DNA of 64,000 nt from Ensifer sp. Root278. Lineage in GTDB: Bacteria; Pseudomonadota; Alphaproteobacteria; Rhizobiales; Rhizobiaceae. Below the pieces are notes generated by a model. That model did no database searches. It was not told the origin of the DNA and worked only from the letters and a program-made list of their open reading frames with translations. The position numbers and the translations under genes were made by a program. The first letter of the stretch is position 1, and each line of letters begins with the position of its first letter. The stretch spans positions 210,940 to 274,939 of the forward strand of contig NZ_LMJJ01000041.1 of assembly GCF_001429285.1 (NCBI RefSeq), written 5' to 3'. Below, one piece after another: positions 1 through 9,559 of the stretch.

Positions 1-1
1 G

Positions 2-1117
<1,116 letters not shown>

Positions 1118-1297
1118 AATCGACGCATTCACAATTCATTAGCCCTGCTATTCAGTCACCGCCGTTTAGACCTTGTTAGTGAAGTGTTCACTATATTATA
1201 AGGGGCGGTGACGACTGTGGCATATTTGCCATGCTGTCACCTTATTTGACAGTCATCTGAGACAGCGAAGCACGGTTGTCCGTCGGACGGGGATTGA

Positions 1298-3157
1298 ATG
1301 CCAAATTTGTTCGGTTTTAAGAAGCCGCTCGGCTCCTTAGCGAGAGTCTGCGCGGCCTTTACCCGTAAGGTGCCGCAGGTTCTTACATCCGTTGCTATTG
1401 CGGCTTCCCTCGTGACTCCAGGTTTCGCGCCTCCCGTAGAGGCCGCGGGCCAGACCCGGACACTGAAACTCTATTTCATTCATACCCAGGAAAAGGCGCA
1501 GATCACCTTCAAGCGCAATGGCCGTTACGACACCAAGGGCCTTCAGGAGATCAACCGATTCCTTCGCGACTGGCGTCGCAACGAACCCACCAAGATGGAC
1601 CCGCGCCTGCTCGACCTCGTCTGGGAAGTCTACCAGAAGAGCGGTTCGCGCGATTATATTCACGTCGTCTCGGCCTATCGTTCGCCGGCAACCAACGGCA
1701 TGCTGCGTTCTCGCTCGAAGGGTGTCGCCAAGAAGAGCCAGCACATGCTCGGCAAGGCAATGGACTTCTACCTTCCCGACGTGAAGCTGAAGACGCTGCG
1801 CGAAATCGGCGTGAAGTTCCAGGTGGGTGGCGTCGGCTATTACCCGACCTCCGGCTCGCCTTTCGTTCACATGGATGTTGGCGGCGTTCGCGCCTGGCCG
1901 CGCATGAGCCGCGCCGAACTCGCTCGCCTCTTCCCTGATGGCAAGACCATGCATCTGCCGTCCGATGGCAAGCCGCTTCCGGGTTATGACCAGGCGGTCG
2001 CCGACTACAAACGTCGCGTCGGTGCCTCGGCGATCGAAGTCGCCGGTGGCGGTGCAACCGGTCCTGGCGATAGCGCAAGCGGCAAGCGTCGCGGCAACCT
2101 GTTCGCCATGCTCTTTGGCGGTGGCGGCGACGAGGATGAAGAACCCTCGGCGATCGCAGCCGGTCCTGGCGCTGACGATGAAGGCGGCGCTGCGCCGGCC
2201 AAGGTACAGACGGCTTCCGCTCCTGCTGCCCAGGAAGCGCTTCCAGGTGTCGCCGGCTCGGTTGCTGCCGAACCGACAGCTGCTGCCACTGCAACAGCCG
2301 AACAGAACATCAACGCGCCGGTCCCGGCTGTCCGTCCTGCCTTCAAGGATGCACCTGCCGATGGCGGCGTAGCCGTTGCGCTGGTGGCGCCGCAGAAGAA
2401 CGCGGCCCAGGATGCGCTTGCTGCTGCCCTGCCGCAGACCTCGGAAATGCCGAGCGAATTCGCCGATCTCGGCTCGATGAAGGTGCCGGTGCCGCAGATG
2501 CTTGACCGTCGCGACATGAATACGCTTGTCGCTTCGGCCGATCCTTCCGCGGATGTGCAGGCGCTTGGTTTCGTTCCGGTTCCGGCCATGCGGCCCGCGG
2601 GTGATGCGGCCCTTGCCGCCGTTGCCGATGCGCAGGTCGTGGTTCCGTCCTTCGCGGAGCGCCCGGTCGTTGCGTCCGCAGAGCCGCCGCGTGACGTTGC
2701 CGCCGAGGCTGCGACCCGTGTGGCGCTTGCTGCTCCGACGCCGGCCCAGCGCGAGCCGGTATCGCAACAGCCGATCGAAATGGCGGCCTATGCGCCGCAG
2801 TCGAACACGAACGCCCGTGCGGCCGTCTTCGACAACGCCTTCGACACGCAGGCCGAAGCGCCGGCAAAGGGCGGTCGACCGAAGAAGAACGACGCCGACG
2901 CAGCGACCCGCTCGTCGGTCCGCACCGAGCCGAAGCTGACCCAGAAGATCATTTCCGAATGGGCGCTGACGACGGGTCGTGTGGCGACGCTCTCCAAGCC
3001 GGTCAAGGCGCCGCGCTTCGTCAGCAAGTCGCTCCGCACCGCACCGACCACGGTCTATGCCGCCGGCTTCTCGAACGGCGCTGGCACGGTGGACACGGCC
3101 CGCTTCAGCGGCAATGCGGTCAACTTCATGGAAGTGAAGAAGTTCAGCACGAACTGA
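1298..3157 (+). CDS. DUF882 (YcbK-type, peptidase M15-like) exported protein with long C-terminal tail
   Basis: The first ~50 residues carry a basic start, a hydrophobic stretch and an Ala-rich end typical of a signal peptide, so the protein is probably periplasmic. Residues ~50-210 form a DUF882 domain with the zinc-site pattern of M15 peptidases: QHMLGKAMDF (H149, D156) and VHMD (H191, D193). The family is related to D-Ala-D-Ala and LD-carboxypeptidases that act on peptidoglycan. The remaining ~400 residues are Ala/Pro-rich and low complexity, which is far longer than typical family members of about 180-200 residues. The tail could span the periplasm or bind cell wall, but that is inference. 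The gene stands alone and is followed by a strong terminator. Peptidase activity is inferred from the retained ligands. Confidence 0.85.
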   Translation: MPNLFGFKKPLGSLARVCAAFTRKVPQVLTSVAIAASLVTPGFAPPVEAAGQTRTLKLYFIHTQEKAQITFKRNGRYDTKGLQEINRFLRDWRRNEPTKMDPRLLDLVWEVYQKSGSRDYIHVVSAYRSPATNGMLRSRSKGVAKKSQHMLGKAMDFYLPDVKLKTLREIGVKFQVGGVGYYPTSGSPFVHMDVGGVRAWPRMSRAELARLFPDGKTMHLPSDGKPLPGYDQAVADYKRRVGASAIEVAGGGATGPGDSASGKRRGNLFAMLFGGGGDEDEEPSAIAAGPGADDEGGAAPAKVQTASAPAAQEALPGVAGSVAAEPTAAATATAEQNINAPVPAVRPAFKDAPADGGVAVALVAPQKNAAQDALAAALPQTSEMPSEFADLGSMKVPVPQMLDRRDMNTLVASADPSADVQALGFVPVPAMRPAGDAALAAVADAQVVVPSFAERPVVASAEPPRDVAAEAATRVALAAPTPAQREPVSQQPIEMAAYAPQSNTNARAAVFDNAFDTQAEAPAKGGRPKKNDADAATRSSVRTEPKLTQKIISEWALTTGRVATLSKPVKAPRFVSKSLRTAPTTVYAAGFSNGAGTVDTARFSGNAVNFMEVKKFSTN

Positions 3158-3179
3158 GCTTCGGCCGAACAGCAGACAC

Positions 3180-3212
3180 GAAAAAGCCCGCCGAACCGGC
3201 GGGCTTTTTGAT
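3180..3212 (+). terminator. Rho-independent terminator after the DUF882 gene
   Basis: The inverted repeat AAAAAGCCCGCCGAACCGGCGGGCTTTTT has arms AAAAAGCCCGCC and GGCGGGCTTTTT around a short loop and ends in a T-run. It lies 25 bases after the stop codon. The A/T symmetry would let it act on both strands, which suits the convergent DUF2312 gene downstream. Confidence 0.85.
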
Positions 3213-3317
3213 TCTGTATCGTGCTTTCGAGTGCTGTCGTCTCTGGTCGGGTCGGGGGCAGCCTGCTCCCCATCGCTGTCCGGACGAGGCCGCCTGTCGG
3301 CGGCCCTGCAAGCCTGC

Positions 3318-3581
3318 TTATTCTTCGGCGGCTGCCGGCACCATGCCGAGCGCCTGGAGGTAGGTGTCGAGGATCGCTTCCTGTTCCATGCGCTCGTCGT
3401 GGTCCTGCTTGCGGATCGAGATGACCTTGCGCAGGATCTTGGTGTCGAAGCCCATGGACTTGGCTTCGCCGTAGACGTCCTTGATGTCGTCCGCGATGGT
3501 CTTCTTTTCTTCTTCCAGGCGTTCGATCCGCTCGATGAAAGCGCGAAGCTGATCGCGTGCGACGCCGTGAGCATCCGACAT
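3318..3581 (-). CDS. DUF2312 (UPF0335) family small protein
   Basis: This 87-residue protein starts [20 protein letters not shown] and is almost entirely helical and charged. It matches the alphaproteobacterial DUF2312/UPF0335 family at full length. The start is fixed by a good ribosome site, AAGGAGAAGACC just before the ATG; the frame extends upstream but without a better site. The motif [14 protein letters not shown] followed by [14 protein letters not shown] is the conserved core. Members are found near-universally in alphaproteobacteria and have been suggested to bind DNA or act like nucleoid or phage GapR-type proteins; GapR itself belongs to this family. A role as a GapR-like nucleoid protein is therefore plausible but inferred here. 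Confidence 0.9.
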   Translation of the reverse strand: MSDAHGVARDQLRAFIERIERLEEEKKTIADDIKDVYGEAKSMGFDTKILRKVISIRKQDHDERMEQEAILDTYLQALGMVPAAAEE

Positions 3582-3707
3582 GGTCTTCTCCTTGATACGG
3601 GGAATTGAATTTCGTGGGTGCCGTGACGTGCCGAAAACGGCCGCCAAGGTCAAGGGTCAATGCGCAACAACGCGGTCAATTCCGTGGCAAGCGCCGCCGA
3701 AACGCCC

Positions 3708-4013
3708 TTATTCCTTCGGCCTGTTGATCTCGAAGGCTGCCTTCTGCTCGGCGGTCGCTTCCCTTTGATGGAGCTCGCGCCATTCCTCATAGGGCATGCC
3801 GTAGATGATCTCGCGCGATTCCTCCTTGGCGAGAGCAACGCCTGCCTCTTCGGCGGCTTCTCGGTACCAGTTGGAAAGACAATTGCGGCAGAAGCCGGCG
3901 AGGTTCATCAGGTCGATGTTCTGGACATCGGCGCGTTCGCGCAGATGGGTGACGAGACGGCGAAAGGCGGCTGCCTCGAATGCCGTCTGCTGCTCCGGGG
4001 TCAGTTCGGTCAT
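3708..4013 (-). CDS. DUF1244 family protein
   Basis: The 101-residue product starting MTELTPEQQTAFEAAAFRRL is a full-length DUF1244 protein. The conserved central block is NIDLMNLAGFCRNCLSNWY, with two cysteines spaced CRNC, and GMPYEEW follows. The function of the family is not known; a metal or redox role for CRNC is only a guess. The start was chosen for the AGAGGATC ribosome site just upstream. It is in the same orientation as the downstream DUF2312 gene (126 bases away) and follows the amidohydrolase gene by 45 bases, so the three could be cotranscribed. Confidence 0.88.
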   Translation of the reverse strand: MTELTPEQQTAFEAAAFRRLVTHLRERADVQNIDLMNLAGFCRNCLSNWYREAAEEAGVALAKEESREIIYGMPYEEWRELHQREATAEQKAAFEINRPKE

Positions 4014-4058
4014 GGACGTTGATCCTCTTCGGTTACTGCGTACTTCCGGACCCAAGCT

Positions 4059-4847
4059 CTAATAGGCGCCGGTGCGGGAGGCGTGGCGCTCGTAGCGATG
4101 CAATTCGGTCATGGCGTTGAGACCCGCAAGGATTGGCGCCAGCCGCTCGGCCCAGCCAGCAACGCCCGTCTCGTCGGCGATCAGGTCCTGGCGCACCTCG
4201 ATCAGGGCGTGGGGAATACCCGGCATCATGCAGTGCCGGAACATGGTATCCCCGCGCAGCGCACCGTCATAGGGTTCGTTGTTGCCGACGACGATATCGC
4301 CCGACGCCTCGAGCTTCTCGATCAGCGGCAGGACGGCACGCGGATCGTTGTCCCAAAGCACGGCGGCGTGCCAGGGGCGGGCCACACCCTTCCAGGCCGG
4401 TGTGTAGGAGTGGATCGAAATGACCAGCGGTGCCGCGCCATGCGCCTCGGCGCTTCGGCCGATCGTCTCGGAAACGGCGCGATGATAGGGGCGGTGGAAC
4501 CGGTTCAGCCGGTTCTCCCATTCCTCTGCGCTGATCGGGTGGTTGCCGGGCACGATCGCGCCGTCGGAGATCTTCATGACCAGCGTCGGGTCGTCCTCGC
4601 CGCGATTGGGATCGATCAGCAGGCGGGAGAAGCAACCGAGCACGGCCGGCGCATCGAGTATTCGCGAGAGCCGCCGCACCAACGCCTCGACACCGATGTC
4701 ATAGGCGATATGCCGCTCGAATGCCGAGGCGGGCAGGCCGAGACTGCCGTATTCCGGCGGCAACCGGTTCATCGCGTGGTCGGCAAGCAAAACGAGCCCG
4801 GTTGCAGGCTTGGCTTCGATAATCTCATAGGGAGAATAGTGTTGCAT
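4059..4847 (-). CDS. N-formylglutamate amidohydrolase family protein
   Basis: At 262 residues the protein has the length and motifs of the N-formylglutamate amidohydrolase (HutG-like) family: LLADHAMNRLP near the N-terminus, SRLLIDPNRGEDDP in the middle and a conserved His/Ser cluster ISIHSYTP followed by IEVRQDLI. The HutG type hydrolyses N-formyl-L-glutamate to formate and glutamate, the last step of one histidine degradation route. No hut genes lie nearby, so the actual substrate is uncertain. The family's zinc-binding His and Glu residues appear to be retained. It is the first gene of a possible minus-strand run with the DUF1244 and DUF2312 genes. Confidence 0.87.
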   Translation of the reverse strand: MQHYSPYEIIEAKPATGLVLLADHAMNRLPPEYGSLGLPASAFERHIAYDIGVEALVRRLSRILDAPAVLGCFSRLLIDPNRGEDDPTLVMKISDGAIVPGNHPISAEEWENRLNRFHRPYHRAVSETIGRSAEAHGAAPLVISIHSYTPAWKGVARPWHAAVLWDNDPRAVLPLIEKLEASGDIVVGNNEPYDGALRGDTMFRHCMMPGIPHALIEVRQDLIADETGVAGWAERLAPILAGLNAMTELHRYERHASRTGAY

Positions 4848-5040
4848 GCCGGTCCAGTCTCTTGTCTAGCCTCGTCCTCGCTGATCGCACGCACGCGCGT
4901 CAATCGCAAGAAACGCGCAACTGTTTAGCGCAATTTGAACGCAATTTGCCGATTGTAATCGATTAGAGTTACGTTGACTTTCGGGGCTGGCCGTCGCAAG
5001 AAAGTGCCACGCAAATCAAAACGGAGTTCCATCGGAAACC

Positions 5041-5517
5041 GTGTCCAGAAATCCTTTTTCCAAAGCGAAGCCGGGGCTGACGACACTGGGAGGCATCCTC
5101 CTGTTTTTCCTGGCAACCTCAAGCTCATTTCTCTTTGCCGATGAAGCGCGCGCCGATTTTCGCGTCTGCAACGGCACACAAAATCTCGTCGGCGTGGCGA
5201 TCGGTTACCGGGCCAAGGAAGGCTGGGTAACGGAGGGCTGGTGGCAGGTTCCGGCCACCACCTGCGCGACCCTGATCGAGGGCGAGCTTGAGTCACGATA
5301 CTATTATCTCTACGCGGAAGATGCGGCCCGCGGCGGCCGCTGGACCGGTGACGTCAACATGTGCGTCGCCGAGAACGAGTTCAAGATCGCGGGCGTTCAG
5401 GACTGCTTCGCCCGCGGCTTCCAGCGCATGGGATTCAAGGAATACGACACGGGGCGGCAAGGGAGCTGGATGGTTCAGCTCTCCGAAACGCCCGGCACGC
5501 AGGAAAGCCAGAATTGA
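5041..5517 (+). CDS. DUF1036 family membrane-anchored or exported protein
   Basis: The 158-residue product begins at a GTG and carries one hydrophobic segment (about residues 13-36) that could be a signal peptide or anchor. The rest is a DUF1036 domain: DFRVCNGTQNLVGVAIGY, GWWQVPATTC and the block KIAGVQDCFARGF, with several cysteines that would pair in the periplasm. The function of DUF1036 is unknown. Its TGA stop overlaps the ATG of pyk by one base (TGATG at 5515-5519), so translation of pyk may be coupled to this gene. The GTG start has no strong ribosome site, so the N-terminus is somewhat uncertain. Confidence 0.85.
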   Translation: MSRNPFSKAKPGLTTLGGILLFFLATSSSFLFADEARADFRVCNGTQNLVGVAIGYRAKEGWVTEGWWQVPATTCATLIEGELESRYYYLYAEDAARGGRWTGDVNMCVAENEFKIAGVQDCFARGFQRMGFKEYDTGRQGSWMVQLSETPGTQESQN

Positions 5518-6956
5518 TGAAGCGGAACAGAAAAGTCAAAATCCTCGCCACGCTCGGACCGGCGTCTTCCGATGAGCAGATGATCCAGAAGCTGCACGAG
5601 GCCGGGGCTGATCTGTTCCGTATCAACATGAGCCATGCGAGCCACGACGTGATGCGCACGCTGGTTCAGCGCATCCGCACGGTGGAAAGCCACTGTGGTC
5701 GGCCGATCGGCATTCTCGCCGATCTTCAGGGCCCGAAGCTGCGCGTCGGCAAGTTCGCAGAAGGCAAGGTGGATCTCAAGGTCGGCCAGACCTTCACGCT
5801 CGACAACAAGGACGTGCCCGGCGACAACACGCGCGTCTACCTGCCGCACCCGGAAATCCTCGAAGCGGTCAAGCCCGGCCATCGCCTGTTGATCGACGAC
5901 GGCAAGCTGCATCTGCGCGCTGAGAAGACCGACGGCAAGAGCATCGTGGCCACGGTCGTCGCGGGAACGAAGATTTCGGACCGCAAGGGCGTCAGCCTGC
6001 CGGACACGCTGCTCGCGGTCGGTGTTCTGACCGACAAGGACCGCGCTGACCTCGACGCCGTTCTCGCCACCGGCGAGATCGACTGGGTGGCGCTCTCCTT
6101 CGTGCAGCGGCCGGAAGACCTGGCCGAAGTCCGCAAGATCGCCCGCGGCCGCGTCGGCCTGATGTCGAAGATCGAGAAGCCGCAGGCACTCGACCGCATT
6201 GATGAGATCATCGAGCTTTCGGACGCGCTGATGGTCGCGCGCGGCGACCTCGGCGTCGAAATGCCGCTGGAATCGGTGCCGGGCCTGCAGAAGCAGCTGA
6301 CGCGCGCATGTCGCCGCGCTGGCAAGCCGGTGGTTGTTGCCACGCAGATGCTGGAATCGATGATCTCCGCACCCGTTCCGACGCGCGCCGAAGTTTCCGA
6401 CGTTGCGACGGCCGTCTTCGAAGGCGCCGATGCCGTCATGCTGTCGGCAGAATCGGCCTCGGGCGAGTATCCGGTGGAGGCCGTGTCGACCATGGCGTCG
6501 ATCGCCAGCAACGTCGAGCGCGACCCGCACTATTCCAGCATCATCTACGCGCAGCGCACGCCGCCGGAGGCAACCGGTGCCGACGCGATTTCGCTCGCTG
6601 CCCACCAGATCGCCGAGACGCTCCGTCTTGCCGCGATCGTCTGCTACACCTCGTCCGGCACCACCGGTCTTCGCGCCGCCCGCGAACGGCCACAGGTTCC
6701 GATCATCGCTCTCTCGCCGATCGTCCAGACGGCACGCCGTCTCTCGGTCGTCTGGGGCCTGCATTGCGTCGTCACCGAGGACGCGACGGACCTCGACGAT
6801 ATGGTCAACCGTGCCTGCCGCATCGTTGCGGCCGAAGGCTTCGGCAAGCCCGGCGAACGCGTCATCATCTCTGCCGGCGTGCCCTTGGGTACGCCTGGCG
6901 CCACCAACATGCTGCGCATCGCCTATATCGGTTCGGACGGCATGAGCGGCATCTGA
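5517..6956 (+). CDS. pyk: Pyruvate kinase
   Basis: The 479-residue protein converts phosphoenolpyruvate and ADP to pyruvate and ATP in the cytoplasm, the last step of glycolysis or the Entner-Doudoroff pathway. Family signatures are all present: KILATLGPAS and FRINMSHA near the start, ILADLQGPKLRVG, the active-site strand LMSKIEKPQAL with the catalytic lysine, VARGDLGVEMP, and ATQMLESMI. The C-terminal allosteric domain is full length. The start MKRNRKVKIL overlaps the preceding DUF1036 stop by one base; the frame continues upstream into that gene but only as an unused overlap. A terminator follows 60 bases downstream. Confidence 0.97.
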   Translation: MKRNRKVKILATLGPASSDEQMIQKLHEAGADLFRINMSHASHDVMRTLVQRIRTVESHCGRPIGILADLQGPKLRVGKFAEGKVDLKVGQTFTLDNKDVPGDNTRVYLPHPEILEAVKPGHRLLIDDGKLHLRAEKTDGKSIVATVVAGTKISDRKGVSLPDTLLAVGVLTDKDRADLDAVLATGEIDWVALSFVQRPEDLAEVRKIARGRVGLMSKIEKPQALDRIDEIIELSDALMVARGDLGVEMPLESVPGLQKQLTRACRRAGKPVVVATQMLESMISAPVPTRAEVSDVATAVFEGADAVMLSAESASGEYPVEAVSTMASIASNVERDPHYSSIIYAQRTPPEATGADAISLAAHQIAETLRLAAIVCYTSSGTTGLRAARERPQVPIIALSPIVQTARRLSVVWGLHCVVTEDATDLDDMVNRACRIVAAEGFGKPGERVIISAGVPLGTPGATNMLRIAYIGSDGMSGI

Positions 6957-6983
6957 TGCAGCCTTGGCAAAGTGCGAAGCGGG

Positions 6984-8000
6984 TCAGACTTGGCCGATGG
7001 CTTCGGACGACATGATAAGGCGGGCTTCGGCCCGCCTTTTTATTTGCTCGAGATCCGTCGGCTGGCCCGCCATCTTTTCGAGCGCAGCCACGACCACGTC
7101 CGTGACCACATAGTCGGGCTTGTGGCCGAGATTGCCGATCCACAGCAGTTCCGCGCCGGGGATATCGCGCGCCAGCCCGCGGGAATGGATGTCGGCCAGC
7201 ACGATGCCGTCGCTATCGCCGGTGATGATCACGGTCTGTGCCGTGATCTCGCGGTAGCGGGGTGCCGTCGCGGTCAGATAGGCATGGAGATTGGCTATGT
7301 CGCGCGCATTGTTGCGGAAGGTCGCCGGACGCAGCACCAGATGCGGGCCGGTCTTGTCGATGTAGTCGTCGGGCCGCGGATTGGGTGAAAAAATCGAGTG
7401 TGTGCCGCCTTCGATGCGGCGCTGCCCCAGGGGCGTCACCAGCGTATGGGCGAAGAGCCAGCCGACGAGGGGGAGCGCCGTGAGGCGATAGTACCATTCG
7501 ATGCCGCCTGGCCAGGGGTGCGTCGCGGGCGCCAGCAGGATGAGGCCGGCCGTCTTTTCCGGGTGATGCAGGGCGAAGCTCGCAGCGATGGCGCCGCCGA
7601 AGGAATGGCCGACGATGACCGCGCGACGGATGCCGCGCTTTTCCATCAGCTTTGCGATCGCCGTCGCCTGGCCGTCCGGAAGGTCGTTTTCCGCTCCGCC
7701 CCGCTCGGAGTAGCCGTGACCCGGACGATCGACGAACAGCATCTCGGCGCGGCCATCAAGGGCTGGGGCGAAGGCATGCAACTGATCGAGCAGATTGCCA
7801 CTGGCACCATGGATGAAGATGACGGGCAGGAGATCGGCCTGCTCGCCTGCCGGCAGGTGCACGCTGTTCATGCGATAACCGCCGATGTCGATCAGTTCGC
7901 CGGCATTCGGAAACCGCCGGGTGAAGGCTCGCGCGTGCCAGAGGCTGTAGGCAATGCCGACGAGCGCTAGTCCAATGAGCAGGAATGTGGCTGGTACCAT
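6984..8000 (-). CDS. Alpha/beta hydrolase, membrane-anchored
   Basis: The 338-residue protein starts MVPATFLLIGLALVGIAY, a single N-terminal membrane segment, and continues as an alpha/beta hydrolase. The oxyanion region is VIFIHGASGN, the nucleophile elbow is VGHSFGGAIA, and the candidate acid and histidine lie in ITGDSDGIV and GNLGHKPDY. The fold family cleaves esters, epoxides, amides or C-C bonds; the substrate here cannot be read from sequence. The start was picked at the first ATG that yields the membrane segment; longer frames upstream run through the neighbouring broken gene. The last ~12 codons contain the pyk terminator hairpin. Confidence 0.86.
   Translation of the reverse strand: MVPATFLLIGLALVGIAYSLWHARAFTRRFPNAGELIDIGGYRMNSVHLPAGEQADLLPVIFIHGASGNLLDQLHAFAPALDGRAEMLFVDRPGHGYSERGGAENDLPDGQATAIAKLMEKRGIRRAVIVGHSFGGAIAASFALHHPEKTAGLILLAPATHPWPGGIEWYYRLTALPLVGWLFAHTLVTPLGQRRIEGGTHSIFSPNPRPDDYIDKTGPHLVLRPATFRNNARDIANLHAYLTATAPRYREITAQTVIITGDSDGIVLADIHSRGLARDIPGAELLWIGNLGHKPDYVVTDVVVAALEKMAGQPTDLEQIKRRAEARLIMSSEAIGQV
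7014..7043 (+). terminator. Rho-independent terminator of pyk
   Basis: AAGGCGGGC, loop TTCG, GCCCGCCTT and a following T-run form a strong hairpin with a stable tetraloop. It lies about 60 bases after the pyk stop, inside the last codons of the convergent alpha/beta hydrolase gene. Confidence 0.88.
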
Positions 8001-8034
8001 TGTCTCAATCTGTCTTCCGGCGTCCGTAGGCCCG

Positions 8035-8541
8035 TCAAGGCGTCTGCGTTGGAGAGGCTTCAGGGGCAGGGGAGCCCATCGACTGCCATCGTGGCCAGAT
8101 GGCGTCAACGGCGCGCTGGCGGGCAAGCACGAACTCAGGCAGCGCGGTATCCCGGTCGCCCTTGTTGTAGCGGGTGTCCGTGCTGTCGACAACGAGCACC
8201 GGAGGGGCGCCGAACTGATCGGCGGTGATGTCGACGATGTAATCGCCGCATTCGACCCAGGCATGGCTTTGCTAGCGTTCCCCGCAGAAGAAGCCGTAGG
8301 GGCCGATGTCAGGCCCGGAAGGCGCACTCCGCGGCGCTCCAGAGGCCCAATGGGCATCGAGGCCTTGGGCAATCAAGACACGTGCCAGGAACAGGCTCGA
8401 GCGGCCGCAGGTCCATTGTGAAGCGATCGCGGGGAGATCGCCACCCCAAGCCCGGTGCCATTCCAGCCAGATCGGCTCAATGAAACGCCGAGCGGCTGTC
8501 GCTACTTCGAGAAGAGTGCTTTCATTGGTGCAGAGGGGCAT
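8035..8541 (-). pseudogene. Transglutaminase-like cysteine protein gene interrupted by an in-frame TAG
   Basis: Reading from ATG 8541 gives 89 codons and then TAG at 8272-8274, but the same frame continues for 79 more codons to TGA at 8035. The joined product is about 168 residues with the core of a transglutaminase-like fold on both sides of the stop: Cys in QWTCGRSSLFLARVL before it, and His in QSHAWVECGDYIVDIT plus the Asp in DITADQFG after it. The stop sits where a Trp (TGG) would fit, one base from TAG, between GFFCGER and QSHAWVE. The downstream half has coherent protein-like sequence, so the break looks recent, or is a sequencing error. With the stop in place, the catalytic His and Asp are lost. 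Substrate and role are unknown. Confidence 0.8.
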
Positions 8542-8572
8542 TGAAGGCTAGGGTCGAGTGTGTCGCGTTCAG

Positions 8573-9187
8573 TCAGGTCTTGCTGCCGGCGAGCTTCTCG
8601 GCGAGCTCGCCCAGCTGCTCCTGCGCCTTGCGATCGGCGGGATAGATGTCCAGGAACTGCTCCCATGCCCGCATGGCGAGCTCGTCCTTGCCGGAGGCGC
8701 CGAGGATCGCTGCCATGCCGGCAAGCGCGCCGAAATGACGAGGCTCGATCGTCAGCACGCGGTTGATGTCCGACATCGATTTCCGATAGTTGCCCATCGT
8801 GTAATGCAGGGTCGCGCGACGGTTCCAGCCTTCGACATAGTTGGGCGCAAGCGTGATCACCTGATCGAGGATGTCGAGCGCCGCCGCCTGCTTGTTGTCG
8901 GTGATGGCCTTGTCGGCCCACTGCATCAGGAGATTGACGGTGGCGCTGCCGGAATCCTGCCATTCCACACGGATCTGGTTGGCGAGTTCACGCGCCTTGT
9001 CGGCATCGCGTTCCTTCTTGAGGTCCGCGAACAGGCCGTCCAGTCGTTGCTTGGGTGTGGTGAGGCTGGCCGATTCCGTTTGGGTCGATGCTTCCGCCGC
9101 GAAGGAGAAACTGCCAGCTCCGATGGAGGTGGCGAGCAGGGCGGAACACGCCAGAATCAGGGGTACAAAAACTCGCATGGCGAGCAT
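8573..9187 (-). CDS. Exported TPR-repeat protein
   Basis: This 204-residue protein has an N-terminal signal peptide (VPLILACSALLATSIGAGS) and then tetratricopeptide repeats, clearest in AAALDILDQVITLAPNYVEG, NYRKSMSDINRVLTIEPRH and the next copy ending DIYPADRKAQ. The LLACSA-like stretch is not a convincing lipobox. TPR proteins are scaffolds, so no activity can be assigned; location is likely the periplasm. Two starts are possible, MLAM at 9187 and MRVF at 9178; neither has a strong ribosome site. It lies 31 bases upstream of the broken transglutaminase-like gene in the same direction and could share its transcript. Confidence 0.85.
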   Translation of the reverse strand: MLAMRVFVPLILACSALLATSIGAGSFSFAAEASTQTESASLTTPKQRLDGLFADLKKERDADKARELANQIRVEWQDSGSATVNLLMQWADKAITDNKQAAALDILDQVITLAPNYVEGWNRRATLHYTMGNYRKSMSDINRVLTIEPRHFGALAGMAAILGASGKDELAMRAWEQFLDIYPADRKAQEQLGELAEKLAGSKT

Positions 9188-9261
9188 GTTAGCCCGCCAT
9201 GGATCAACTTCATAATCAATTTTGGGACATCGCCGAAGCGATGTCTGCCACCCGGCTTAGA

Positions 9262-9387
9262 TCAGCCCTGACGAGCCTTGAAGCGCGGGTTCGACTTGTT
9301 GATGATGTAGATGCGGCCCTTGCGACGAACCAGACGGTTTTCGCGGTGACGGGTCTTCAGCGACTTGAGCGAATTCTTGATCTTCAT
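9262..9387 (-). CDS. rpmJ: Ribosomal protein bL36
   Basis: The 41-codon frame encodes [18 protein letters not shown] followed by a basic stretch ending NPRFKARQG. This is the L36 protein of the large ribosomal subunit, in the alphaproteobacterial form. It lacks the C-x2-C zinc ligands of the classical form, since no cysteine is present. An AGGA ribosome site precedes the ATG closely. It stands apart from other ribosomal genes, as is usual for this paralogue type, and is separated from purK by a minus-strand terminator. Confidence 0.95.
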   Translation of the reverse strand: MKIKNSLKSLKTRHRENRLVRRKGRIYIINKSNPRFKARQG

Positions 9388-9443
9388 TTTCCTGATCCGC
9401 AGGTTTCGGGGAACGAAAATTCGCCCGGTATCTTCTAACAATC

Positions 9444-9466
9444 AAAAGCGCGCCGTTCAGCGCGCT
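9444..9466 (-). terminator. Rho-independent terminator after purK
   Basis: On the minus strand AGCGCGC, loop TGAACG, GCGCGCT is followed by TTT. It sits about 95 bases after the purK stop and upstream of rpmJ, so it separates the two units. Confidence 0.7.
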
Positions 9467-9559
9467 CCTTTAAGGTGGGATGGCACATACCGTGTCCCCC
9501 CTAAGGTGTCAACCACAAGACGCCCCATTTTGGCGTCTTGCCCCGCATTTCTGCGGTCT

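Noticed and set aside
4848-5040. Possible iron-regulator site in the AT-rich stretch before the DUF1036 gene
   Set aside because: Only short irregular repeats of GATT/AATC are seen; no known box matches.
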